64,000 nt of DNA from Symsagittifera roscoffensis (GCF_963678635.1 NC_087070.1:6918539-6982538); one strand, 5' to 3'. Positions 1-11,882 are shown, counted from the first letter of the stretch. Numbers and translations are program-made. Notes: generated by a model not told the origin, from the sequence alone.

Positions 1-65
1 TTTGATAATTAGCCTTAATATCCGAATGTAATTCGGGATTTTGAATATTTGGTCATTTTATATTG

Positions 66-743
66 ATGTTTAGCAAAATGGAATATGACCCAATTTTAAA
101 CTGGAACTGCAGAAATGCAGACCCAGCACCAGAGGAGTTTAAACGAAAGCTGCCTCTCAGGCAGAAACAACGAAAACCTGTAGCAGTACAATCTTTGTCA
201 ATGGACGACGGGTTAAATAAGAACCCTCGGAATTTTCCCAGTTTGACTCAAAGATTGGAACTGCAGAAGTGCAGAAAAGCCAAATTGGATACGGAAAATC
301 CAAAATTTATAACGAGTTTAAAGTACTCAATAAAGCAAAATTATAACAGATGGAAACTGCCATCGTTTATTAATTCAACGACAATGGAAAAGACGATGAT
401 GCCTATCGAGTTCATAACCCAGCAAGAAGTGGTTATGAAGAACGAAACCAACTTCTGGAAATTAAAGAAGAGGGAGGAACACGGCTACATCCTCAAGGCA
501 GGAGGCACGCAAGTCACCATCCCGTTTGAGGGAATAACTGCCTTTCCGAACCATTTAAAAAACAAACAGGAAGAACAAGATGACATTCAAGAACTTACGG
601 ACGGAATGAGCAGACCGCGAATCAAGAACAAAATCAAAAAGAAGAAAATCGTGAAGTTGCAACAAAAACTCGAGGCTCCACAGAGGAAGATAGCGATCCT
701 CAGATCATACAACGTGGAGCTAGAAGCCGGAAGGAAGCTCTAG
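66..743 (+). CDS. Hypothetical basic protein, 225 aa
   Basis: An uninterrupted frame runs from ATG at 66 to TAG at 741-743; an in-frame TGA at 42-44 bounds it upstream. Its base composition is visibly richer in G and C than the AT-rich flanks, which supports coding. The product is hydrophilic and lysine/arginine-rich. It has no signal peptide or membrane segment. The C-terminal third (about residues 165-225) is a charged, glutamine- and lysine-rich helix that could form a coiled coil. A short hydrophobic-polar stretch before it (about residues 140-160) may be a small folded piece. I do not recognise a family. An ATTAAA lies about 75 bases after the stop. It could be a lineage-specific gene, the last exon of a larger gene, or a domesticated repeat frame. 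Confidence 0.5.
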   Translation: MFSKMEYDPILNWNCRNADPAPEEFKRKLPLRQKQRKPVAVQSLSMDDGLNKNPRNFPSLTQRLELQKCRKAKLDTENPKFITSLKYSIKQNYNRWKLPSFINSTTMEKTMMPIEFITQQEVVMKNETNFWKLKKREEHGYILKAGGTQVTIPFEGITAFPNHLKNKQEEQDDIQELTDGMSRPRIKNKIKKKKIVKLQQKLEAPQRKIAILRSYNVELEAGRKL

Positions 744-816
744 ATGAAACCTAACCTATCTTTATAACTTTTTCATTTGATGTTCTTTTTAAATTTTATA
801 ACTATAGTATTTAACC

Positions 817-822
817 ATTAAA
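817..822 (+). promoter_or_regulatory. Possible poly(A) signal ATTAAA
   Basis: ATTAAA follows the stop of the 66-743 frame by about 75 bases in an AT-rich stretch. The spacing suits a short 3' UTR, but such hexamers are common by chance here. Confidence 0.3.
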
Positions 823-1667
823 GTGTTTAAATTTTCACCATGGTAACTGTAAGAATCGAACAGCTTAATTTTCTAAAAAAAGGGGTGAGTTGTAGTATTG
901 AGAAATACTACACAGACAAAAGACCATTGTCCTAATTGTTTATTTAACGACCCAATCCTAAAATGGAGCGTGCCATTTAAATTAACGCCTCTTTTCACTA
1001 AATCAGATATTGACTGATTTACTCTTATTAGGACTATAAAATCTTGTTTTGAAAATCCACTCCTTTTTAAATACTTGTCCAATTTTTCTCATTTTTTCAT
1101 GCTCAATATTTTAAAAGGGCGGCGATTATTAATACGTCCCTTTTAACTTAACTTGAAACAAACTGGATAAATAATTAGCAGTCTTGCCGGCTGCACTGAA
1201 ATTCTCCTAGCTTTGATTAAGCAGAGATGCACCTGCAATATGATGCATCAGAGAGAGTAATATGAATTTTTAATCAGACAAACTGAAGGCTGCGGTTTTT
1301 ATCAAAGAGGACTAATAAGTTAAAGATATTTGATTTGAAAAAATCAAATAAAAACTAGTTGAAAATTCCCTTATAAGAAAGGGAGAACAAAGGAGCAGGT
1401 GAAACCTGAATAATTAAAAGATTGAATCAGCCGCCGGTTTATGCTTACGAGCAAAAGGACTGGCCTGAAATCTTCAGTGTTTCATTTTGCTCAGTAAGCA
1501 GCAAGTTAGATCTCTTCAGTTAGACCTTTTCAAAAAATAAATAATTTTTCTTTTCTGCCTTTACAGTAAAATTAAACTAGCCTTTTTTCACAAAAAAATA
1601 GAGAATAAATTCTCATTTTAAGTTCGATAAAATTATAAATCGAGATACTCGAGATAACCACACCTGA

Positions 1668-1808
1668 GGAAGTCTGGACTACAAGTACCCAAAGGACTAC
1701 GGCAAGACGAAACTGACAACCAAACCAGAAGTGCCAAGTGGACAAAATCAAGGGCAACCCAAGAAATACTACTCAGTCATCGACCTTAGTAAGAAGATAA
1801 AATATTGA
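1668..1808 (+). other. Possible coding fragment, 46 codons
   Basis: A frame follows TGA at 1665-1667 and ends at TGA 1806-1808. It encodes a polar, lysine-, tyrosine- and proline-rich peptide (for example DYKYPKDYGK near the start). Its base composition is less AT-rich than the flanks, as in the 66-743 frame. It has no ATG near its beginning. It could be a terminal exon using an acceptor upstream, or chance. No family recognised. Confidence 0.2.
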
Positions 1809-2782
1809 TGAACAAAATAAGATTAACTCAACCTCCCCTCATAGGTATATTTCTTTAAGCTGTTCGATTCGTTTATATAATCTAATTACCCAGTGCTTTG
1901 TATTTAACCAACTAATTAATTCATGCCTTTTCTAACTATTGTTTATACTCTACTTTTTGTCAAGACAATTTGACGATTTAAGGTGAGACTTATAACTTAG
2001 GATAAAATTACTAAGCATTCAACCAGCAATGAGCGCTCAGTAAAATACATACTGTTTTCGGTTTGCTAAATACGATTTAAATTATTTCAAAATATGCGCC
2101 TCAAGTCCAATCGACTCGCATTTATCAAGCAAAATACATTTTTTCAGGTTTTTGAAAGTGCACTGGGTTAAAATGGATTTATCTCTCTTATTAACAACTA
2201 GTTCCATTTAAATCATAAAAAATCGATGGAAAACGTTTGAAGGATGGACTTTTTGTTTATTCGCAGAAGAACCGAGGGCACATACTCTGATAGTAAAAAA
2301 ACGTACAGCAAAGAATGCGCTTTAAAAAAACGGATACAGTAAAAAAAATTGTAAAATGCTCGAATAGGTGCTAATTGCATGAAAAAGTTAAGCCCATGAA
2401 GAAGTTAAGCCCAAAAAAGGAAAAGAGAAAGTTGTGACATAAGCTCGAAAAAAAATAAGCGTGATAATTCCAAAAATTGTGAAAATTTTTTCTTTTTAGT
2501 TTCAAACCATTTTTATGCTCAAACGAACAATTTCCGAGCAAAAAATTCCAAGATCAAATTGTGAGTTTTTGTCTATTACTTTGTCCAGGCTAATTTTTGG
2601 TAAAAATGAATGAAAAAAAACTATGCAAACGCAGTTCACCTGTGCGATTTTTGTCAGGTAACCTATGGGTTTTCTTGTAAAAGAGAAAACTTTGGTTAGT
2701 GTTTTCGGACAAAACACAAATCAGGCGAAAATCGATTTTTTATCATTAAAAAAATGCTCATCGTATAAATTTTATAAACAGA

Positions 2783-3200
2783 GCAAGGATAGCCGGTTAC
2801 TGTGCCAGTAGCACAGAATGTTCCGACCGCAATCGTAAAAAACGTTTAGTACAAAAATATTTTTATTATCTTCAAATTAGCGTCATTTTTCTGCGTTGTG
2901 TTTATATATACCGAACGTTACTCGATCGCTTTACTCGCTCGAAATTGGACTGAAACTCAAAAATTTTAAACCGGTTTTTCTCAACACTGGGAGCCATTTT
3001 TGGAAACTTTAAAATATCGTTCAAACCACAACTGAAAGGGCTTTGATATGATATATCACTCGATTCATTTCAATTATTATTTGTGGTACCTGACTTTGCT
3101 TAAGAGAAAAAACTAAAACACACCCGAATACAAAGCTCCTCTACATTTTTCAAATGGTCGGAACAAAAAGGGTTATCATGCAACTTGAATGCCCATGGGA
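2783..3200 (+). repeat. Dispersed repeat family, copy 1
   Basis: Begins with GCAAGGATAGCCGGTTACTG, followed by GCACAGAATGTTCCGACC. Similar blocks start near 4443 and 21526 on this strand and near 10186 in reverse. Further in, the GATATATCACTCGATTCAT-like block and the following AATTATTATTTGTGGTACCTGA are shared, in reverse orientation, with 9650-9720. The copies are strongly diverged, so the edges are approximate. No coding capacity is visible. This is probably a non-autonomous transposon or SINE-like unit. Confidence 0.55.
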
Positions 3201-3422
3201 CGCTAACTTTTGAAAAATAAACCAAAGCCCATGCTATTATATGAATTGAAAATTTTCCTAAAAAACCAGCCAGCAACTTTTCAGCTAATGCCACCAAAAC
3301 AGAAATCCACTTAACTTTTTACGGATAAGATAATATTGCCTCATGTCTATCACTTTTAAACCCATCGGCTAATTTTCAACTGATTCGCCTCATGACATTT
3401 TCAGAAACAGAGCTTTTTTCAA
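3201..3422. other. Spacer without recognised feature
   Basis: AT-rich; nothing supported on either strand. Confidence 0.4.
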
Positions 3423-3560
3423 GTTCCTGCAACACAAAAGCAAAGGGCACCATCATCATTGAACAGACGACAGTTCAACCTGGTCTAGAAGCAGCAGTGT
3501 TAGCTTTGGGCTATTGAATAATTCAGATGATGAGGTCCCTTGCTTTTGTGTTGCAGGAAC
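3423..3560. repeat. 138-bp foldback (long hairpin)
   Basis: The left arm starts GTTCCTGCAACACAAAAGCA at 3423. The right arm ends with its exact reverse complement at 3560. The arms stay paired for about 40 bases with a few mismatches (ATGATG/CATCAT blocks) around a loop of about 57 bases. The fold could be a foldback transposon (the arms would be its terminal inverted repeats) or the stem of a small-RNA precursor. No convincing target duplication is visible at the edges. Confidence 0.7.
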
Positions 3561-4442
3561 CAAAAATGAGCCCAATGTCTGATAATTTTAATGAATAACA
3601 TTGTAATGTGTTGATTTTAATTTTAAGCACCGGCTGTTTTGACACTTTTTCACAAACTTTTTTAAATGTTCAAAATTATCGAAGGTTTTAAAACTGATAG
3701 ATATCGGGCAATACTATCATATCTAAAGAAGAAACAGTCGCGGAGAGAGCGGTAAAGAATATCTTTGAAACGAACGACTTACCGATGAATTGCCATGTGT
3801 AATCAAAGAAGCACACTTGTTTTATTCTTCGTTTATTAAAACGTTGAAAGAATTCCTTCGTACGTTAATACATGAATGGAGATGGCCAAAGCGACGATTT
3901 ACTTTGAAACGATAACGGCTAATTATTCATCCACCCCAGCATCGATTTGGACCTCAAAATTTTTGCTCTCCTTGTTTATTATTTACGAAAATCAGTTCTA
4001 GTTCGTATAACTTACTTTCAAACACATTCCTCATTTAACAACCTTGTTAAACCAATTATCAAACCATTCAATTGATGTTTAATTCTGATGAGCTCGAAAA
4101 TCAATGATCCGCTACAAAAACCTTCAATTTCGGTTTAAAAACCGGTTTTCGGCAAAATGAAGTTTTGCTTAGATATTCTAAATTTGTGCTGGCGAGGAAA
4201 AAAGTAACATAGTGCTAACTATTGCATTTAGATTCAACACACTAAAAATTTAATACTGTTGTTATTTTTTCGTCGTAAGTATTTGACAAAAAGACGAACA
4301 AACAACATCTGCTTAAACCAAAAATGAGCTCAAACAATCTTATCCTTTCCAAGTAATTGTAGCTGCATTTACAAAATGTCTACGGTGCCTTTGGCGTTTG
4401 CTTTCAGAAACTAAATCTTCCAGTAAAATCAATGTAATTTAA

Positions 4443-4980
4443 ACAGGAACAGCCGGTTGCGTGCAATTACCACTGAATGTTCTGACCACATTTATTTTAA
4501 AAAGCTAAGGTGCTTTAACACTAGATTTTTTTTCAAATTTAGGCCGTTCTTCTGCGCTATGCGAGGGAGAAAACAGAAGAACGCCTAGAACTGCCTTTCA
4601 AAATTTAGTAACGAATTTTGAAAAAATGTCGAGTTTTTCAGGTTAGACATGACAGTAATAGTTTTCAGTAAGTAGTTCAATAATCAGTAAGTAGTTTTCA
4701 TTTATTAAAAAAATGTTTTTTGATATTTTCAAAAACTAATTTTCATATACAAAACAAAATTTGCTCGACATTAGATTAATAAGCAAAATTTTTAACAGGT
4801 TTTTCCCCGACAATGAGAAAAAATTTTGGAAATTTTTGAAATTAGTTCGAATCAGGACTAGTATAATATATCAGTCGACTCATTCTGAGAAATATTTATG
4901 GTATCTCATTCTGCGTGAGAGAAAAATAAAACACCGCAAAATAAAATTTCTTTCTAATTTCATTGTCGGGACATGAAAAC
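4443..4980 (+). repeat. Dispersed repeat family, copy 2
   Basis: Starts with the AACAGCCGGTTGCGTGC variant followed by ACTGAATGTTCTGACC. It continues through a diverged body to a block with ATATATCAGTCGACTCATTC and a TATGGTATCTCATTC tail that matches the end of copy 1. No reading frame is shared among copies. Confidence 0.5.
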
Positions 4981-5439
4981 ATTTTTACCGTAGAAAAAAA
5001 ATTACAAAGAAAATGGTCTCGATTAGATCCTCGTTGAGTAAAAAAAACGTATTATAGTATTACTATGAATGTGAATTAGTGAACGTGAAAGTTGCTTATA
5101 AACAAAATTTAAAAAACAACAACGAGATGAATTAAACCGCAACAAAAGACGAGGTAATCCATCAACGCTGTTGATTTCGAAATTTGAGCAATAAAAACTT
5201 GATGCTTTTTAAAACTAAATTAGTCAAATCTCCAAAATTTCTGGGTTTCAGATATTCGTATTTTTTAAATCATAAAGGAAACCCTCAAATGACCGAAAAC
5301 ATACAACTGCACACTTCATATTCTTAAATAATTTCATGCGCAAAATCATCAAATTTATAAATGGGATTCACAACCCAGCGTTATTAATTTTAAAATAATG
5401 ATGACTTTGTCTGAATTTAATTTTTACGTTTATTGAAAA

Positions 5440-6950
5440 ATTTGAAAATCATAAAAAACCAAAAATCAAAAAATAAACCGATAGCATTAAGATGAAGGCC
5501 ACATCTGTATATGCTGGTACTAACCAGGCATCACCCCACAAAAGGGTCGACATTTTAAAATTTTGACATCTAATACTACTTTTAAAAATTTTCAAAAAAA
5601 GACAAACGTCAAATCTAAGAAAGTAAGGTGCGTTGAGCAGTAACAATTGAAGTCCACATAAACATCCTGAGAGTACCTTGAGAGCATCCCGCTACAGTGT
5701 TGAGTATTTCGAACTTCGTGAAGTTTTTTTATAGATCTTGAGTTTTTTTTTGGAAAAATTTGAAAAAGCATGAAAAAAGGCATTTGACGTTGATTTTAGA
5801 AAGGAAGATGATTTTAGCAATCAGATTTTGAGACAAAAACTGCAAACTCGGAGAGCACTATGAAGCCCCCTCACTTTAGGGTTGGGAATTTCGAATCTTG
5901 AAAAGTTTTACTGTAATTCAAGTTTTTTTAAACACTGAAAAATATTGACAAAACGTCAAATCGCGGAAACAAAGCATTCTAGCAGTCAGCTATCCCAGGG
6001 AGTACCTCGACAGCAACTTACACTATACAGTGGTTGCTGTTAGGGTACTCTTAGGGGTTGCAAATCTTGCATCAAAATATGGCTGCTTACAAGCTTGAAG
6101 TTACCGAGATATGACGTTCCTAATGATTTTTTCAAAAATTTTAAAAGATATCATATATAAGTCCCTATAAGACCCCCCACCTTGGGGTTGAAATTTTTAC
6201 TTAAATTCAAGTTTTTTTTGAAAAACTTTGAAAAATATTGTTATAACTTCAAATCTTGGAAACAAAAAGCATTCGAGCAGTCACTTTTGGAAGCAAGAAT
6301 TGCTATCCCTGGGAATACCTCGACAGCAACTCACACTATATAGTTGAGAATTTCGTTTTGTCACTTTTCATATGATATCTCTGAAATTTTTTGAAAAATC
6401 ATTAAAATGTCTTACCTCGGAAACTAAAGAACTTGAGCAAAAAATTTGGAGACAAAATTTGTAATCCCTGAGAGTACTCTGACAGCCCCTAACTACAAGA
6501 TTGAGAATTTCAACGTTTCCCAAGTTTATATAATTGAGTTCTTCAAAATTTTTTGAGAAAATCATAAAAACGTCATCTCGAAAACTAAAAGAATTTGAGC
6601 AGTCGTATTTGGAGACAAAATTTGCACTCCCTGGGACTACCTTGACAGCACCCAACTACAGAGTTAAGAATTTCAACGTTTGTCAAGTTTACATTTATAA
6701 GTTCTTTGAAAATTTTTGAAAAAATCATAAGCAACGTCTGATCTCGGAAACTAAAAAAACTTCAGCAGTCATTTTTGGAGGCAAGATTGCTGAGAGTACC
6801 CTGACAGCGTTGAAAAAATCACAAAAAGTCCTAAAAAGATTTGGTTTTTTAAAATTGGAGGCCAAACTTGCAACGCTTTAGGGGAACCCTGACATCATCC
6901 CACTATTGGGTTGCCATTTTCAAACTTGGTGAAAAAAACACTGAATTAAA
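5440..6950. repeat. Diverged tandem array, about 150-180-bp period
   Basis: A recognisable segment recurs near 5669, 5851, 5999, 6160, 6311, 6469, 6629, 6790 and 6881. It contains GAGAGTACCTTGACAGCA-like sequence followed by CACTACAGAGTTGAGAATTTC. Spacing is usually 150-180 bases and close to 160 in the later units. Each unit also has an A/T-rich block (TTTTTGAAAAAATCATAAA) and a GGAGACAAAATTTGCA block. The units are strongly diverged, so this is an old, non-homogenised array. Short open frames inside differ between units and do not look like genes. Confidence 0.65.
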
Positions 6951-7634
6951 ACTGGAAAATCATAAATAATTTCTTAACGCTTGCAATATATGATGTAGCT
7001 TAAACGTGAAAAATTAACATGCAAAAAACTTAAGCATGGCGAGATAGAGAATCCCGCATTTCAAATAGATAATAGACAAGGCATGAAATAAGTATTCACT
7101 GCCAGCATGAAATAAGAAATCACAAACAAGCAAGTAGGCAGACTAAATTTGGGTAAAAAGCCCGTTGCGCCAGAAACAGACGAAAGGCACGAAAAATTTC
7201 TGCTAAGAGTCAACCCCTTAACAAAATTTACGAAGCGGAAACAGGGCCGACTATATTTGAGCAGACACCAGTTGAGCAGAAAAAAAAATAATTTTGTAAA
7301 AAAAAAATTTGATAAGTTTCAAGTACCCCCTGAAATTACTGTAGTAACTAGAACCCACCCGGTAGTTAAGTTTGCATATTCATGAAATTGAGCATGTCAG
7401 CTGCATAGTGATTTATCAGTGCTGCATAGCTGCGTTGTCAGAAGTGATCAACTGATTTTGTTAAACTAGTTAGTAACCCGTTGCTTTTTTCGATAACAAT
7501 ATTAATTTTTTTCATTTGAAGCAAATTGTTTCTTATTTTCTTCATTTATTCCCTAGATTTTCTTCATTTGAGTAATCACCTCATGGTAAAAATGTTATCT
7601 CTTTCTTTAATGATCTACAATTAGATTTTGGTAT

Positions 7635-7765
7635 TATTGCTCCGACCAATGAAAATGGGGAGGCACTTTGGGTTCGAGTGCATTTTAGTTTTCTTTTTTT
7701 TTCTACACAAAATCAGCTTCAAATAATCATCGGAGTGAGTAGAGTGATACATCATACACACATGC
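7635..7765 (-). repeat. Fragment of dispersed repeat family
   Basis: ATGGGGAGG-ACTTTG, then CAAATAATCATCGGAGTGAG and GAGTGATACATCA match the block at 9602-9705 in the same orientation. In reverse they match the ends of copies 1 and 2. Truncated on both sides. Confidence 0.45.
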
Positions 7766-7861
7766 GAAGCTCCGCTTCGCAAACACCAACGAGAACACAA
7801 CAAAAAGCTCTATGAAGAGCAATAAGAAAAACTAGAAATAAGCCTCGAATTAGTAAAAATT

Positions 7862-7937
7862 CGGCTACGTCTCGGATTCGACCTGCGACCCAGAAATTAT
7901 GAGTCTCACGCATTAAAAACTCAGCGACGGACGCTTC
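7862..7937 (-). pseudogene. tRNA-Met-like relic or SINE head
   Basis: Read on the minus strand, it has a box A-like TCGCTGAGTT and an anticodon-loop-like CTCATAA (anticodon CAT). It ends with a box B-like GGTCGAATCC, which lacks one T of the GGTTCGAATCC consensus. Length is close to a tRNA (about 76 nt), but the acceptor stem pairs poorly. I read it as a degenerate tRNA gene or the tRNA-derived head of a SINE, not as a functional tRNA. Confidence 0.4.
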
Positions 7938-8889
7938 ATAAATCACAAACACTAGCCAAAAATGAAGCAGACAACAAATACTATGAAATTTCCAATGCTA
8001 CACATCGTGATTATAGCAGAAGTGTCACCAAATAAGTGAAAACTTTTAATGAATACTTTTATCTGCGAGTGCGGCTAATAAAAAAGAAGGTCCGTACTAA
8101 TACACTAACGCTCCATAATTAATTTCATTGAAACTTACTAATTTTTCTTTTCTTACAGACATTTTTTTGCATTGAGTGGATAATTAAATCGGTTCTACCA
8201 TTCGCCAAAGGTTCCAAGGCAAAATCGGTTTTTTTTTCACTTCCACAACCCACCCTCCCACCCACCCATCCTCACTCCTTCCTCAAATTTTCCAATTTCA
8301 TAGATGTCCCTCGAGTTATAATAACTAAGCGCGTGATGTTAAGATGTCAAATATGAAGAATAAATATGTTCACAGTATTTAATTTGATCACAATGCAAAG
8401 TGCCAGTGCATTACGTCATTGCATATGAAAACCATGTCTTACATGAAGAGCAAGCACTTTCCCTTGAGCAGTTCCCAAAACATTGGCTTGTGTTTTTTAA
8501 ACTTGTGACCAAAATGCACACTGTCCGCAGATCCTTGTTGTCCTCTGCGTCTTCTAGACATCGGTTAAGCTTCTAGTTAATAACCACCTCATGAATAACC
8601 GCTGCTGAGAAGGTCGAATGAGTGGTGAATTTTATGACATTTAAACTAAACTCTGAAAGCAGGCCAGCTCATAATTGAGATTGGACAAAGTTGACATCCC
8701 CCCTCAAAATTTAGGGTGGAGGATGTTAACTTGTTCTGAGTTCAATTTTTCAGCCAATCGAAAAAGGACAATTTACATGCTGCGCTTAGTAAATTTAAAT
8801 TAAATTGAATGCTGGGATGGATGATCTTTACTTGGTCGATTTTTAACTACAATGCGAAGGACCAACAAACGAGATATTCAGCTCTTTCG

Positions 8890-8973
8890 GGCTGTCAAAG
8901 AAACGCCAAAATATTTCGGCTGTCAAAGAAACGCCAAAATATTTCGGCTGTCAAAGAAACGCCAAAATGTTTC
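8890..8973. repeat. Three tandem copies of a 28-bp unit
   Basis: GGCTGTCAAAGAAACGCC followed by AAAATATTTC occurs at 8890, 8918 and 8946, with a single change in the last copy. A simple local duplication. Confidence 0.8.
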
Positions 8974-9589
8974 GTACGGATCATGGTGAGCTGAGCTCAA
9001 CGCAAACATTCCGATTAAGAGGCGAAGAATTAGTCGAAACCGCTCAACAACATTCAGCAACACAAAGGATCAAAAAAATCTTCTAGTAATGAAAAATTCT
9101 TATAATTGAAGATTGAAAACAGCTTTACGAATTCCTGCAAATATTCATGAAAAATATTTGATAGCTAATTTTTTGAAGTCTTCAACTCGTTTCTTTTTTG
9201 AACTTGTTGGCGTTTTACCGCATTTCGCTTAAATTGGCTAAAAATTAAATTTTGATGCGTTCTTCGATCAATTTCATTTCAACCAATCATATTCGAGTGT
9301 TTTCATTTCTGCCAGCATATTTGTAGATTTGCGAAATCAGGCCGAGTAAATGAAAAAATCCCATTTTCGCGTACGTTTTCAGCATTGTCAAAACCAGTTT
9401 TCAAACGGTGTTACAGTGCAAGAAAATATTCTCTCTAGTTCAGTTCTTTTTCAAAATCCTCCCAAATTTTCTCTTCCTCTTTTGTAGCCATTTTTACTGT
9501 TTCGTAGCCAAAAAATTGACGTCAGTTTTCGAGAAAAAATTGTGATCCGAGTTGTGCTACGTACGTATTAACCGGCAGTTCATGTTTCG
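8974..9589. other. Spacer without recognised feature
   Basis: AT-rich; no supported gene or RNA. Confidence 0.4.
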
Positions 9590-10186
9590 ACAATTTGAAA
9601 AATGGGGAGGAACTTTGTATTCGGGTGTTTTAATTTTTTCTTTTTATGCTTGTTTTGCATGCAAAATCAGGTACAAATAATCATTGGAATGGGTCGAGTG
9701 ATATATCAAACAAAAGCCTTTTCAGTCGTGATTCAAACATTTGAAAACTTCCCAAAAGTTGTCCCAGTATTGAGCCTAACAGGTTTAAAATTTTTGATTT
9801 TTAGTCTTAATTCGAGCCAATAAAGCCAGCGAGCAGGCTTACAATAGCTTAATTCAAGCCGTCACAACTTAGCCTTACTCGAGTAAAGTACGTTTTTGTT
9901 TTAGTTTTTAGCGCCTTTCTGGAATAAAAAAAACTTTTGAAATGATCTTTTTTTTTTAATTTTGCTTTGTTTTTCTAGACATTTTCCACAAAAAAATGTT
10001 GTCCAATTTACTATGACTGTCGAATATGCATAAGCTCTTACTTTTTTGTTCAGATCATTTTATCACACCTCGCAGAAAAACTATAATTTGAAAAAATATA
10101 TATATTTGTTGTATATTTTTAAGACTATGGTCGAAACATTCTGTGCTACTTGCACAGAAACCGGCTACCCTTGTTTTTACTTAAAA
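9590..10186 (-). repeat. Dispersed repeat family, copy 3 (longest)
   Basis: In reverse orientation it starts at about 10186 with CAAGGGTAGCCGGTTTCTGTG and GCACAGAATGTTTCGACC. It passes through the palindrome TTACTCGAGTAA (near 9874) and the AGCTATTGTAAGCCTGCT block, both shared with 21526-21780. It ends with the ATATATCACTCGA and AAATGGGG-side blocks shared with copies 1 and 2 and with 7635-7765. This copy best shows the family's extent, about 600 bp. Confidence 0.55.
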
Positions 10187-11485
10187 TATTTATTGATTCG
10201 TTTTTCATGACTTTCCTGGAGCCCATCAACTGAGCAAACAGGCAATTGATCCTTCAACTATGCCCCCCATGAAAAACATTAGAGACAAATAAACTAACAG
10301 TTCAAAATTAACAGCAAAATGAGCTTAAATGTTTTCTTTGTTTAATTCCCACGCACAGCCATAAAGATTAGCGGCCAAATCTCATTCAGGCGGAATATAA
10401 TCACTTGAGCCGAATGTAAGCGCAGCACACCAAGCTTTACTTATTTTCGTTTACGTGACTTTCGATCGCAGCAGCATCCAAAACTGTTGTTTCGATTCCG
10501 TATCAGTCTTCAAGCCCCGATTTACTTCGTGCTATAATAGTATTGTACAAGAAAATTTTTCTAGTTTTTGTTAAAAATCTGGTATGGATTATGAAACTTT
10601 CTTCTAATGCTGCTTTCAATTTTTCTGTCAGCTCAAAATGAATTTGTTAAATACCGATGGCAAAAGCAAAAAACAAGAAAGATTACGATATATTGACTTT
10701 TTTTCGTCCGGACACGTTTCGAAACTTTAATCCCTGAAATAAAATTAAGAGAATTAGTAACCCATCGGTTATCTAGATACATTAACTGACATCAAGTAAT
10801 GAATAGCATTTACGTTCAATTTCAGTCCTCGATTTAAAATCTGCGTTGTTAGGAAAAAGAATTCAGCAACGATAATTGAACGTCATAAAACTACGCTGCA
10901 AAATTAACGTTCAAAAATCACTACCACTATTCGAAAAAACGTAACCAATTTGAAAGAACTGCGTTAAAAGGTAATTTATTGGGAAAAAAAAACAGCCTTA
11001 CGTATTTGATGATTAATTATCAAGTATGCTTTGCATGTGGTAATGCTAAAAAACAGCCCCGATTTTTTTTCCCGTTGAGTTTTTTTTACTGCCACTTAAC
11101 CACTAGACGGTGGCTCTGCGATAAACAAAGTGTTCTTTTATTAGCGTGCAATAATAGCTTTAATTAGGTTTTCATAGATCAAAAACGATTTGGCCTAAAT
11201 TATAATTTATTTTTGAAACTCAATTGATTTGTTAAGGGAATTAAAAGTTCACCATCGCTCTAATAATTATAGCCAATAGACTGTTGAAACTGTCAATGAA
11301 CTCAACAAAACGGAAACAAAGACGACTCGATATTTTCTGAAACAATTTAAATGAAAAAAATGTGGCCTGATTCTCTTCGAATTTTAAGAATCTTTCATGA
11401 TTGGCAAATTTTGAAAAAAAAAACTACACTGATTAGCAGAAGGTACTCTAAAACTATTTTTGTATTCCACTGGAAAATCTAAAAA
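10187..11485. other. Gene-free AT-rich stretch
   Basis: Only short, unsupported frames on either strand. No repeat or RNA recognised. Confidence 0.4.
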
Positions 11486-11493
11486 CTAAAACC

Positions 11494-11882
11494 CAGGGGC
11501 GGATCTAGGATTTTCTCGAGGGGGGGGGGGGCATCGGATTTTCAAAAAAATTTCAAATTATGTAATTTTGTCGAACTTTTTTTTAGGTCGACCAAAATTG
11601 ATTTTCCGAGCTCTCTCAAAGCACTAAATAGTCAGTTTTGGCAAAAATTTGAAAAAACAGGCCAAAAACGGTTTTTAGTCACTTTTTGGAATTTTTTTTT
11701 TAAAGTCGCGTTTTTTCGACGCGCGTTCCCCTCTTAAAATTAGTATATTTGGGCGCCTTTAGAAAAAATTTTAGGGTCCGTCAGCCAAAAATGGATCTCT
11801 CAAAATAGTTAAAAGGAGGGACCCTTTGGGTGATCGGTAGGCGGTCGAATCCCTGAGCCCCCCCCCCCTAAATCCGCCCCTG
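11494..11882. mobile_element. hAT-type MITE, 389 bp, intact ends
   Basis: The termini are inverted repeats: CAGGGGCGGATCTAGG at the left and CCTAAATCCGCCCCTG at the right, each followed inward by a run of G or C respectively. A perfect 8-bp direct duplication, CTAAAACC, flanks the element at 11486-11493 and 11883-11890. Eight-base target duplications and CAGGGGCGGAT ends are typical of non-autonomous hAT elements in animals. There is no transposase frame inside. The insertion looks recent, because both target copies are identical. Confidence 0.9.

Larger units (their letters stand above)
744..2782. other. Gene-poor AT-rich stretch
   Basis: No long reading frame on either strand. A strong pyrimidine tract ending in CAG (about 1545-1566) resembles a 3' splice site. 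About 100 bases further on is a short GC-richer frame, listed separately. No other supported feature. Confidence 0.5.
6951..8889. other. Gene-free stretch with repeat fragments
   Basis: No supported gene. It contains a fragment of the dispersed repeat family, a tRNA-like relic and a pyrimidine-rich tract (about 8230-8290). A weak frame at 7149-7385 has no ATG start and no recognised domain. Confidence 0.4.

Noticed and set aside
7149-7385. 78-codon frame
   Set aside because: No ATG start, AT-rich low-complexity lysine runs, and no recognisable domain.
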